From CADEEN01 sp963840805 (GTDB lineage Bacteria > Pseudomonadota > Gammaproteobacteria > Burkholderiales > Burkholderiaceae_C): a stretch of DNA of 64,000 nucleotides. The stretch covers positions 310,001-374,000 of the forward strand of contig CAWJAJ010000016.1 in the NCBI GenBank assembly GCA_963840805.1, in the 5' to 3' direction. The stretch's first letter is position 1. The number at the start of each line of letters is the position of its first letter. A program made the position numbers and the translations under genes. Under the pieces are notes generated by a model, which searched no databases, had not been told where the DNA came from, and worked only from the letters and a program-made list of their open reading frames with translations. Below are positions 8,697 to 17,426 of the stretch, one piece after another.

Positions 8697-8756
8697 GCGC
8701 GCCGAGCGGCACCGGCTGTCCCGGCCGCCACCCCACCCAACGAGGAGACCCGCCCC

Positions 8757-9899
8757 ATGCGCTCGCTGAAATTTCTCCCTTTCGCCGCCGCGCTCGCGCT
8801 GGCCGGCGCCCCCTTCGCCACCCAGGCCCAGGATGTGATCAAGATCGCCGGCATCTATGAACTGTCGGGCGCAGGCGCCAGCGCCGGCACCTACTTCAAG
8901 GACGGCGTCGAACTCGCCGTGAAGGAAATCAACGCTGCCGGCGGCATCCTCGGCAAGAAGATCGCGACCACGGTCGCCGACACGCAGACCCAGCCCGGCG
9001 TGGCCAAGGGCCTGGCTGCGAAGGCCGTCGACGAAGGCGCGTTCGCCGTCTTCGGCCCGGTGTTCTCGGGCTCGATCATGGTCAGCATGACCGAGACGCG
9101 CCGCGCCGAGATCCCCAACTGGACCGGTGGCGAGGCCGCGGCGATCACTGCCCAGGGCAACCCCTACATCTTCCGCACCGCGTTCGGCCAGTCGGCGTCG
9201 TTCCCCAAGCTCGCGCGCTACATCAACGGCAAGGCCAAGACGCTGGCGGTGATCTACCAGAACAACGACTTCGGCAAGGGCGGGCGCGACACGCTGGTCA
9301 AGCTGCTCGATGGCGGCCCGACCAAGATCATCGCCGAGGTCGCCACCGACCAGGGCCAGATCGACTTCTCGGCGGCGGTGCTGAAGGCCCGGCAGGCCAA
9401 CGCCGACGCACTGTTCGTCTACCTGACTGAAGAAGAGTCGGCGCGCGCGCTGCGCGAGATCCGCAAGCAAGGCTACGACAAGCCGATCATCGGCGAGACG
9501 GTGCTGATCAGCCAGAAGGTGATCGAGCTCGCCGGCGATGCCGCCAACGGCGTCACCGGCCACGTCGGCCTGACGGTCGATGCGCCGAGCCCCGAGATGC
9601 TGGCCTTCAAGGGCAAGTTCTACCAGGCCTACAAGTACATCCCCGACCACAACGGCATCAAGGGCTACATGGGCGTGTACTCGATGAAGGCCGCGATCGA
9701 CAAGGTCGGCAAGCTCGACCGCAAGGCGGTGGCCGCGGCGATGCATGGCCTGGAGATCAAGAAGGCCAAGTACCCCGGCATCATCATGGACGTGAGCTTC
9801 GACAAGACCGGTGAGATCGACCGCGAAAGCTTCATCGTCGAGGTCAAGGGCGGCAAGCAGGTCGTCGTCGCGACGCTGCCGCCGCTGGGCAAGAAGTAA
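8757..9899 (+). CDS. ABC transporter substrate-binding protein (LivJ-like)
   Basis: This 380-residue periplasmic protein begins with a Sec signal peptide (MRSLKFLPFAAALALAGA, cleavage near TQAQD) and is followed by a type I periplasmic-binding fold of the branched-chain amino acid family: IKIAGIYELSGAGA, the FGPVFSGSIM loop, and NGVTGHVGL. An AGGAG stretch precedes the ATG. No membrane or ATPase subunit of this transporter lies in the island, so it either works with permeases encoded elsewhere or acts as a sensor component. Members of this family often bind aromatic or alicyclic acids, which would fit the surrounding catabolic genes. Confidence 0.9.
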   Translation: MRSLKFLPFAAALALAGAPFATQAQDVIKIAGIYELSGAGASAGTYFKDGVELAVKEINAAGGILGKKIATTVADTQTQPGVAKGLAAKAVDEGAFAVFGPVFSGSIMVSMTETRRAEIPNWTGGEAAAITAQGNPYIFRTAFGQSASFPKLARYINGKAKTLAVIYQNNDFGKGGRDTLVKLLDGGPTKIIAEVATDQGQIDFSAAVLKARQANADALFVYLTEEESARALREIRKQGYDKPIIGETVLISQKVIELAGDAANGVTGHVGLTVDAPSPEMLAFKGKFYQAYKYIPDHNGIKGYMGVYSMKAAIDKVGKLDRKAVAAAMHGLEIKKAKYPGIIMDVSFDKTGEIDRESFIVEVKGGKQVVVATLPPLGKK

Positions 9900-9914
9900 C
9901 CTGGCAGGTGCCGC

Positions 9915-10709
9915 GTGTTCGAGGACTTCAGCGGGGCGACCCGCGTCATCTTCATCGTCGGTGATCCGATCGCGCAGGTGAAGTCCCCGGCCGGCGTGAC
10001 CGAGATGCTGCGCGCGCGTGGCGCCGACGCGATCGTCGTTCCGGCGCATGTGCTGCCGGTGGACCTGCCGGTATGGATCGCGGCCACCACGCGCATGCGC
10101 AACGTCGACGGCATCATCGTCACGGTGCCGCACAAGTTCGCCGCCGCGCACCTGTGCAACGAGACCAGCGCGCAGGCCCGCTCGATCGGCGCGGTCAACG
10201 TGATGCGGCGCCATGCCTCGGGCGGCTGGTACGGCGACATGCTCGACGGCGCCGGCTACGTGGCCGGGTTGCGCCAGGCGGGCTGCGGGTTGCAGGGCCG
10301 AAGGGCGCTGCTGGTGGGTGCCGGTGGCGCGGGCTCGGCGATCGCGCACGCGCTGGTCGATGCGGGCATTGCGGGACTGGCGCTGCACGAGGCCGACGAC
10401 GATCGTCGCGAGGTGCTCGCGCACAAGCTGGCGCTCTACGGTGCCGTGAAGCCGGCGCGCGGTTCGGCCGACCCGACCGGCTACGACCTGGTCATCAACG
10501 CCACGCCGATGGGCATGAAAGCCGACGACCCGCTGCCGATCGAGGTCGAGAAGCTTTCCGCCGCGACCTTCGTCGGCGACGTGGTGACGATGCCGGCCGT
10601 GCCGCCGCTGATTGCCGCCGCGCGCGCGCGTGGCTGCGCGACGATGACCGGCGCCGGCATGTTCGAGGCCGTGCGCGATCGCATGGTCGACTTTTTCCTG
10701 GAGAGATGA
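9915..10709 (+). CDS. Shikimate/quinate dehydrogenase-like protein
   Basis: This 264-residue AroE-fold protein has the substrate-site pattern GDPIAQVKSPAG, the catalytic Lys in VTVPHK, the Asn in IGAVN, the Asp in YGDMLDG, and the NADP-binding glycine loop LLVGAGGAGSAIAHAL, followed by NATPMGM. The motifs deviate from housekeeping AroE (VKSPAG in place of the usual HSxSP), pointing to a catabolic or alternative substrate such as a polyhydroxylated cyclohexane. The start is GTG at 9915, 15 bases after the binding-protein stop. It continues the plus-strand operon toward the acyl-CoA dehydrogenase. Confidence 0.85.
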   Translation: MFEDFSGATRVIFIVGDPIAQVKSPAGVTEMLRARGADAIVVPAHVLPVDLPVWIAATTRMRNVDGIIVTVPHKFAAAHLCNETSAQARSIGAVNVMRRHASGGWYGDMLDGAGYVAGLRQAGCGLQGRRALLVGAGGAGSAIAHALVDAGIAGLALHEADDDRREVLAHKLALYGAVKPARGSADPTGYDLVINATPMGMKADDPLPIEVEKLSAATFVGDVVTMPAVPPLIAAARARGCATMTGAGMFEAVRDRMVDFFLER

Positions 10710-10788
10710 TGCCCCCACGCTCACTTTCGTTCGCTGCCCCCCGTGGGGGCGCAGGCCTCCCTTGGGGCGGCCCGGCGGGAGGCCTGTG
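10710..10788. repeat. Interspersed GC-rich repeat, copy A
   Basis: The gap between the AroE-like and acyl-CoA dehydrogenase genes is filled by a sequence related to those at 41896-41978 and 43814-43973. Shared blocks are CTCACTTTCGTTCGC, then C-rich/G-rich complementary runs (CCCCCCGTGGGGGCG), then CTTGGGGCGGCCCGGCG. It can fold into hairpins. Its right end, GGGAGG, forms the ribosome-binding site of the following ATG at 10789, so the repeat is part of the translation signal of that gene. Confidence 0.65.
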
Positions 10789-11976
10789 ATGCACTTCAGC
10801 CTCAGCGACGAACAGAAGATGATCATCGACACGGTGCGTCGATTCATCAAGGAAGAGCTCGAGCCGCTCGAAGACGAGGTCGAGGACAGCGGCCGGCTCG
10901 ACGTGGCCAAGGCGCAAGCCGTCCACGCGCACGCGAAGTCGCTCGGGCTGTACGCACTGAACATGCCGGCCGAACTCGGCGGCGGCGGTCTCAGCGTGGT
11001 CGACCGCATGTTGTGCGAAGAGCAGTTCGGCCACACCACCGACATCCTGATCCGCCGCGCCTTCGGCAACGTCTACGAGCCCCTGCTCGAATGCAAGGGC
11101 GCGCAGATCGAGCGCTGGCTGAAGCCGAGCGTGCGCGGCGAGCGCACCTGCGCCATCGCCATCACCGAGCCCGGCGCCGGCTCCGACGCGCAGGGCATCA
11201 AGACCCACGCGAAGAAGACCGAAACCGGCTGGGTGCTCAACGGCAGCAAGCATTTCATCAGCGACGGCGAGTGGAGCGACTTCTTCCTCGTCTCGGCCAA
11301 GACCGGCACCGCCACCGAAGGGGGCGCCCGTGGCGCCGGACAGATCTCGATGTTCATGGTCGACAAGGGCCTGCCCGGCTTCACCGTCGGCAAGGACCAG
11401 AAGATGATGGGCATCCGCGGCACGCCGCACGTCGAGCTGTTCTTCGACAACGTGCCGCTCGAACCGCTGGCGCTGCTCGGCGAGGAAGGCCAGGGCTTCA
11501 AGCTGGCGATGGGCGCCCTCAACGTCGTGCGCCTGGGCCAGGTCGGCGCGCGCGCGGTCGGCAAGGCCACGCACGTGCTCGAACTGATGACGGCCTACGC
11601 CAACGAGCGCAAGCAGTTCGGCAAGCCGATCGGCGACTTCCAGATGGTGCAGCAGATGCTGGCCGACAGCGTCATCGAGATCAACGCCGCGCGCCTGATG
11701 GTGCTGCACGCCGCCTGGATGCTCGATGCCGGCCTGGATGCCCGCGACCACATCGCGATGGTCAAGGTGCACGCCGCCGAAACGCTGGGCCGCGTGGTCG
11801 ACCGCGGCGTGCAGGTGTTCGGCGGCATGGGCTTCTGCAAGGAGCTGCCGATCGAGCGCTACTACCGCGATGCGCGCATCTACCGCATCTTCGACGGCAC
11901 CTCCGAGATCCACCGCACGGTGATCGCGCGCAGCGTGATGAAGAAGGGCGCTGCACTCTTCGACCTGCATCGATGA
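10789..11976 (+). CDS. Acyl-CoA dehydrogenase
   Basis: This 395-residue flavoenzyme introduces a 2,3-double bond into an acyl-CoA and passes electrons to ETF. Domain order is typical: an N-terminal helical domain, the middle beta domain with CAIAITEPGAGSDAQG, and the C-terminal helical domain with RKQFGKPIGDFQM and GGMGFCKE. At the usual catalytic-base position (IYEGT in the medium-chain enzyme) it has RIFDGTSEIHR, so Asp replaces Glu, as in ACAD10/11-like enzymes. The ATG at 10789 is used; a TTG further upstream lies inside the repeat. Its stop overlaps the next start (ATGA), coupling it to the CoA-transferase. Confidence 0.93.
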   Translation: MHFSLSDEQKMIIDTVRRFIKEELEPLEDEVEDSGRLDVAKAQAVHAHAKSLGLYALNMPAELGGGGLSVVDRMLCEEQFGHTTDILIRRAFGNVYEPLLECKGAQIERWLKPSVRGERTCAIAITEPGAGSDAQGIKTHAKKTETGWVLNGSKHFISDGEWSDFFLVSAKTGTATEGGARGAGQISMFMVDKGLPGFTVGKDQKMMGIRGTPHVELFFDNVPLEPLALLGEEGQGFKLAMGALNVVRLGQVGARAVGKATHVLELMTAYANERKQFGKPIGDFQMVQQMLADSVIEINAARLMVLHAAWMLDAGLDARDHIAMVKVHAAETLGRVVDRGVQVFGGMGFCKELPIERYYRDARIYRIFDGTSEIHRTVIARSVMKKGAALFDLHR

Positions 11977-13553
11977 AATCGAAATTCGTCTCTGCCGACG
12001 AGGCCGCCGCCCTCGTCAATGACGGCGACACGCTGGCCCTGATGGGCGGCGGCGGCGGCCTGATGGAAGCCACCGGCCTGTTCCAGGCCATCGAGCGCCG
12101 CTTCCTCGGCACGCAGCGGCCGCGCGATCTGACGCTGGTGCACGCGCTGGGCATCGGCGACAAGAAGACGCGCGGCATGAACTGCTTCGCCTACGAAGGC
12201 CTGGTCAAGCGCGTGATCGGCGGGCACTGGCCCTGGTCGCCGCGCATGCAGCAGCTGGCGCTGGAGGACAAGATCGAGGCCTACATCCTGCCCGGCGGCG
12301 TGTCGTCCCAGCTGCTGCGCGAGATCGGCGGCGGCCGGCCGGGCCTGTTCACGCACGTCGGGCTGGGCACGGTGTGCGACCCGCGCCTGGGCGGCGGGCG
12401 CATGAACGCCCGCGCGAAGGACGACCTGGCCGAGGTCGTCACGGTCGACGGCCGCGAATTCCTGCGCTACAAGCCCTACGCGGTGAACGTGGCCCTGGTG
12501 CGCGCTTCGGCGGCCGACGAGGACGGCAACATCAGCTTCGAGCACGAGGCGGCCAATCTCGATGCCACCGCCATCGCGCTGGCCGCACGCACCAGCCGCG
12601 GCAAGGTGATCGTGCAGGTCAAGGAGCGGCTGCCGCGTGGGGCGCTGAAGGCGCGCGAAGTGCGCATCCCTGCCGCCTGGGTGGACGCCATCGTCGTCGA
12701 TCCCGGCCAGCGCACCAGCTACGACATCCCCTTCGACGCCACGCTGTCGGGCGAGTTGACGGGGCCGCAGCGCTTCGCGGCCGACGTGCACGGCGCGCCG
12801 GACGACGAGCCGTTCAACGAGCGTCAGGCCGTGGCGCGGCGCGCGGCCTGCGAGCTGTTCGAGGGCGCCGTCGTCAACTACGGTGTCGGCGTGCCGGATG
12901 CGGTGGCCAAGCTGGTGGCGCGGCGCGGCGAGCTCGACCGCATCTACCAGACCATCGAACATGGCACCTATGGCGGCAGCCTGCTCGATGGCGTGCTGTT
13001 CGGCTACGCGAGCAACGCCAGCGCGATGCTCGACGCACCGACGCAATTCGACTTCTACGCCGGCGGCGGCCTCGACCTGGCCTTCCTCGGCTTCGGCGAG
13101 TTCGACGCCGAGGGCAACGTCAACGTGTCCCGGCTCGGCGGCCTGACGGTCGGGCCGGGCGGCTTCATCGACATCGCGCAGAACGCGCGCAAGGTCGTGT
13201 TCTGCGGCACCTTCGCCGCCAAGGGCGTGAAGCTCGAAACCGGCGACGGCACGCTGCGGGTACTGAAGCAAGGCGCCGTGCGCAAGCTGGTGCCGCGGGT
13301 CGAGCAGATCACCTTCAGCGGGCCGCAGGCGCTGCGGCGCGGCCAGCGCGCGCTGTACCTGACCGAGCGCGCGAGCTTCCGGCTCACGCCGCAAGGCATG
13401 GAACTGTTCGAGATCGCCCCCGGCATCGACCTGCAGCGCGACGTGCTCGACCAGATGGACTTCGTGCCGCGGCTGGCACCGACGCATCGCCGTGATGCCG
13501 GCGTCGCACTTCCGTCGCGACGACGACCGGCTCGGCGCCCTGGCCACGCGATG
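11973..13553 (+). CDS. Family I acyl-CoA:carboxylate CoA-transferase (frameshifted near the end)
   Basis: This single-chain enzyme of about 526 residues carries both alpha and beta CoA-transferase halves. The alpha part shows LMGGGGGLMEATGL and LPGGVSSQLLREI; the beta part shows GVGVPDAVAKLV and the catalytic Glu in TIEHGTYGG, then FCGTFAAKG. It would activate a pathway acid using acetyl-, propionyl- or succinyl-CoA. The nominal frame runs into the epimerase gene, but near 13490 CATCGCCGTGATG has one extra C. Removing it gives a normal end, MPASHFRRDDDRLGALATR, and a TGA overlapping the next ATG. The apparent fusion is therefore not real. Confidence 0.88.
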
Positions 13554-14434
13554 AAGGCCCTGATCACCGGCGGCGGGTTCCTCGGCCGGCGCCTCGCGCA
13601 TGCGCTGCGCGCACGGGCCATCGCGGTCCGGATCCTGGACGTGGCGCCGGCACCCGAGGCCATCGAGGCTGCCGGCATCGAGTGGCAGCAGGGCGATGTG
13701 TCCACGCCCGACGACGTGTCGCGCGCCTTGCGCGGCTGCAGCCAGGTCGTGCACCTGGCTGCGCTGCTGACGCCCGCCTGCGCCGCGCAGCCGCTGCGCG
13801 GCGCGCAGGTCAATCTGCTCGGCACGCTGAACGTGTTCGAAGCGGCGCGTGGCGCCGGCCTCGGGCACGTGGTCTATGCCAGCAGCGCCGGCGTCTACGG
13901 GCCCGACGACGCCACGCAACCGCGGCCGACCACGCTGTACGGCACCTGGAAGCTCGCCGCCGAAGGCATCGCGCGGGCCTACTGGGCCGACCACGGCATC
14001 GGCAGCGTCGGCCTGCGGCCCTTCGTCGTCTACGGCGCCGGGCGCGAGGTCGGCCTCTCGAGCGGCCCGAGCCTGGCCTGCCGCGCCGCCGCGCGCGGCG
14101 AGGCCTACACGATCCCGTTCACCGGACGCACCGGTCTGGTCTACGTCGACGATGTCGTGCGCGCCTTCGCCGCGGCGCTGACACCGGCGCAAGGTGGCGC
14201 CTTCGCCTTCGACCTGCCCGGCGTGGTCGCATCGATGGACCAGCTGATCGCCGAGATCCGCCGGCAGGTGCCCGCGGCCCGCATCGACGCGAAGGGCCCG
14301 CCGCTGCCGATCGCCGCCGACATCGCGATGCCGGACACGAGCGCCGTGCTCGGCAGCGCAACCCGATCACCCCGCTCGCCGACGGCGTCGCCGCCACGCT
14401 GGCGGCCTGCCGAACGAACGGCCCGACCGCCTAG
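13551..14434 (+). CDS. NAD-dependent epimerase/dehydratase (extended SDR)
   Basis: This roughly 294-residue protein begins MKALITGGGFLGRRLAHAL, an extended-SDR glycine motif (GxxGxxG). The catalytic Ser is in VYASSAGVYG and the Tyr-x-x-x-Lys in LYGTWKLAAEG, with RPFVVYGAGR following. It is likely a sugar or cyclitol epimerase/dehydratase. The start overlaps the CoA-transferase stop (ATGA) once the upstream indel is corrected. Near 14360 the frame changes again (one base missing, or two extra), after which NPITPLADGVAATLA restores a normal SDR ending with TAG at 14432-14434. It is the next enzyme in the IclR-linked operon. Confidence 0.87.
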
Positions 14435-14442
14435 GAATCGCC

Positions 14443-15057
14443 ATGCCCATCGTCCACGAACTCACCACGCTGGAGATCAAGGTCTTCAGCAACGCCAATG
14501 TTTATGCCGCGCTCGAGAAGAGCCTGCCGGCCGCCGGCGGCAAGCTGCTCGGTGCCTTCGCGTCCGACATCGGCGAGTTGAGCCGTGTGTTGGTGCTGCG
14601 CGAGTTCGCCAGTGCCGATGAGCTGGCCGACGCGCGCCTGGCGATGCTGATGGCAGACAACCCGCTCGGCGTCGGCGAGTGGCTGGTCAAGCTGCAAAGC
14701 GAGAGCTATGCGCTGTTCCCGTTCCTGCCGCCGGTGCAGACCGGCGCGGTCGGCAAGTGGTACGAGTTCCGCACCTACAGCATCCGCCAGGGCGTGCTGG
14801 CGCAGACCATCGACGCCTGGCGGGACGCCGTGCCGAAGCGCACCGTGCTGTCGCCGATGATCGGCGCGTTCACCGCGCTCGACGGCGAGCAGCCGCGCTT
14901 CCTCAACATCTGGGCCTACCAGAGCGTCGACGAGCGCGCGCGGATTCGCGCCGAGGCCGTCAAGCTGGGCGTCTGGCCGCCGCAGGGCGGGCCGGCGAAC
15001 CTGACGAAGATGACCTCGACCTTGTGCGCGCCGGTGCCGTTCTCGCCCATGAAGTAG
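14443..15057 (+). CDS. NIPSNAP family protein (two-domain)
   Basis: This 204-residue protein has two tandem ferredoxin-like NIPSNAP/EthD-type halves, the second marked by KWYEFRTYSIRQG. Residue pairs such as FLNIWAYQS are typical of the family. Function is not established biochemically; in bacteria these genes recur beside KstD-like flavoproteins and SDRs in catabolic clusters, and here another NIPSNAP gene sits beside the paralogous flavoprotein (26644-27003). It starts 8 bases after the epimerase stop and belongs to the same operon. Confidence 0.85.
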   Translation: MPIVHELTTLEIKVFSNANVYAALEKSLPAAGGKLLGAFASDIGELSRVLVLREFASADELADARLAMLMADNPLGVGEWLVKLQSESYALFPFLPPVQTGAVGKWYEFRTYSIRQGVLAQTIDAWRDAVPKRTVLSPMIGAFTALDGEQPRFLNIWAYQSVDERARIRAEAVKLGVWPPQGGPANLTKMTSTLCAPVPFSPMK

Positions 15058-15145
15058 CGCTGTCGCCTGTCCGGGGCCGGCGATGCTGCGCCAGAATGAC
15101 CGGTCCGCCAACTCCCGACCGCGGCACGAGACGCGGGCACCTGCC

Positions 15146-16214
15146 ATGCCGACCACCACCGCCCCGCGCCGTCCGCTGCACATCGGCATCCTCGGCTGCG
15201 CCAACATCGCCAAGCAGTTTTCGCGCGACGTGGCGCCGAGCCCGGCGGTGCGCATCGTCGCGGTGGCCAGCCGCAACGCCGACACGGCAGCGGCCTTCGC
15301 CGCGGCGCAAGGCATCGGCCGCCATCACGGCAGCTACGAGGCCCTGCTGGCCGACGCCGACGTCGATGCCATCTACCTGCCGCTGCCCAACAGCCTGCAC
15401 GCCGAGTGGGCGATCAAGGCCGCCGCGAGCGGCAAGCATGTGCTGTGCGAGAAGCCGCTGGCGCTCGGCCACGCCGAGGCGCAAGGCGATGTTCGACGCC
15501 GCGCGGCGCCATCGCGTGATGCTGCTCGAGGCCTACCCGTACTACTTCCAGCCGCAGACCGGCGCGCTGGTGGCGCTGTTGAACGAAGGCGCCATCGGCA
15601 CGGTGCGCTCGATGCAGTCGTGCTTCGGCTTCACGGTGTCCAACCCGCAAGCCAACATCCGCATGAAGCCCGAACTCGGCGGCGGTGCGCTGCTCGACGC
15701 CGGCAGTTATGCGCTGAGCGTGATCCGGCTGGTGATGGGCTGCGCGCCGCAGCGCGTGCGGGCCGATGCCACCTGGGCCGACAGCGGCGTGGACATCAGC
15801 CTGATGGCGACGCTGTACTTTGCCGACGGCCGCCGCGCGCAGCTGTCGTGCGCGATGGATGCGGCCAACCACCGCCGCGCCACCATCGTCGGCAGCGCCG
15901 GCACGATCGAGACCGAATACTTGAACCACACCGGCGCGCTGGCCGGCGGCCGACCGGACAACGCCTACGGCTACCTGCCCAGCCAGTTGCGCGTGCGCCG
16001 CGGCACCGCCAACACGATCCCGTTCGAGGACATCCAATGCGGCAGCGGCAGCGGCTTTCGCTTCGCGGCCGAGGCCTTTGCCCGGGTGGTCGCCGAAGCG
16101 GACTTCGCGGCCATCGAGCGCGCGGCGCAGGCCAGCCTGGACATCGCCGCCACGCTGGAGGCGCTGGCGCGCAGCGCGCGGCTCGGGCATGCGGTGGACG
16201 TGGCGGCCGACTGA
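15146..16214 (+). CDS. Gfo/Idh/MocA family oxidoreductase, second copy (frameshifted)
   Basis: This protein of about 355 residues has an N-terminal Rossmann motif (IGILGCANIAKQF), the catalytic EKP in HVLCEKPLAL, and a C-terminal domain with AYPYYFQPQT and GGGALLDAGSY. Compared with the copy at 7561-8613 it is closer to dimeric dihydrodiol/xylose dehydrogenases (LLEAYPYYFQP). Around 15481 one extra base splits the frame between LGHAEA and KAMFDAARRH; both halves are otherwise intact. The ATG at 15146 gives the natural fold start, although its Shine-Dalgarno is weak and an in-frame ATG exists at 15083. It ends the plus-strand catabolic run. Confidence 0.87.
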
Positions 16215-16424
16215 CGCGGTTTCGTCTTCGAACAGGGGCGCTCAGGTGTCCCAAAACCCTTGACAGTAGCGGCCGGTGAATGGGCACGGTGATCGGGCTG
16301 CCGCGCGGCCAGCTCACACTGACCCGGCGCGCCGCAGTGCGGGCATTGAGCATTCGCAATCGGCGTAGGAGCGCCGCTGCAATGATCCCTGAACCGGGCG
16401 ACCGGCGGTGTCAGCGGGGCGGAA

Positions 16425-17426
16425 ATGAAGATGCATGCAGGATGCGAGCGCGGAAGACTGGCCGCGGCGGCGCTTGCAGTGGCGGGTTTGCTGGTGGCCG
16501 GCTGCGGCACGACACCGGGCAGAGACAAACCGCTCGAAGCCATCTTTGAGGCCGTGGCCTCTCCCGACGGCAGGCTGATTGCCGCATCGACGATCTATGA
16601 CGAGGTGGCCCTGTTCGATCGCGCGCCGCTCAGGTTCGCAGCGATGCTCTCGCGGGAGACCGACCGGCACGAGTGGCGTGCGAAAGATCCACAGAAGAGA
16701 CCGTTTCCCCACTTCTCGAGCCCCCTGCTGGCGTTCACGCCCGATGGAACGACGCTCGTGGCCGCCGGGATTGCGGGGCGACTCGTGGCCTGGGACCTGA
16801 CCTCGCGCACGGAGAAGTACCGCGTCGAGGTGGGCGACGGCGTGCTCGCGATGGCGGTCACGCCCAACGGGCTGGAGATCGTGACCGCTGGACCGGACAC
16901 GGTTGTCTGGAGCGCGAAGAATGGTTCGCGGACGGGGCAGCTCACGCTTCCAGCCGGCACGCAGGCCATGTCAGTCGCGGTCTCTCCCGATGGACGGGTC
17001 GCGCTGGTCGGGCTCTCTGACGGGCGCATCGCAGTGTTCGAAGTGGCGTCCCGGCAACTGCTGCGGACGCTGCCGGGGCACTCGATGCCGGTGTATGGCG
17101 TGGCCTTCTCGCCCGACGGGTCGATGTTTGCGAGCACTGCGGGGCAGTACGACCCACGGGTCTGGAAGGCCGACCCGATGGGCGAGTTCACGACCGGCGA
17201 ACGGGCTGCGGCACCGGCCGCGGCCGGCGAGGGTTGTTGCTCCGGTGCGAATGCTGGCAAGGAGCACTTGGCCACGACCGTGCCACTCAGACGGACTTGC
17301 GTTCGATCGCAATGGGTCGTCCGCCTGCGCGTGCCGAGGCAGTGGCGGTTTGCACCCGGCGTTGGCGCCGACCGAAATCAATTGGCGACGACGCGGAGCA
17401 GCAGCCACACCGGCAGGCCGAGGTAG
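16425..17426 (+). CDS. Lipoprotein with WD40-like beta-propeller repeats
   Basis: The protein starts with a lipoprotein signal (AVAGLLVAGC, Cys at about residue 27), predicting an outer-membrane or periplasmic anchor. It has at least four WD-type blades (SPDGRLIAAS, TPDGTTLVAAG, SPDGRVALVGLSDGRIAVF, SPDGSMFASTAG). Blades stop matching after about residue 255 (nt 17190). A related motif, DGLAFDRNGSS, appears in the +1 frame near 17290, so the C-terminus in the current frame is probably wrong because of one or more inserted bases. The nominal end overlaps the convergent Lnt-like gene by 49 bases. Role unknown; such propellers scaffold protein complexes. Confidence 0.7.
   Translation: MKMHAGCERGRLAAAALAVAGLLVAGCGTTPGRDKPLEAIFEAVASPDGRLIAASTIYDEVALFDRAPLRFAAMLSRETDRHEWRAKDPQKRPFPHFSSPLLAFTPDGTTLVAAGIAGRLVAWDLTSRTEKYRVEVGDGVLAMAVTPNGLEIVTAGPDTVVWSAKNGSRTGQLTLPAGTQAMSVAVSPDGRVALVGLSDGRIAVFEVASRQLLRTLPGHSMPVYGVAFSPDGSMFASTAGQYDPRVWKADPMGEFTTGERAAAPAAAGEGCCSGANAGKEHLATTVPLRRTCVRSQWVVRLRVPRQWRFAPGVGADRNQLATTRSSSHTGRPR

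Noticed and set aside
10762..10788. TTG start for the acyl-CoA dehydrogenase inside the repeat
   Set aside because: It adds nine repeat-coded residues. ATG 10789 has GGGAGG directly upstream and a normal family start.
10495..14192. Long minus-strand open frames opposite the acyl-CoA dehydrogenase, CoA-transferase and epimerase
   Set aside because: They are antisense shadows kept open by high GC at third positions. They lack motifs, and the plus-strand genes are well supported.
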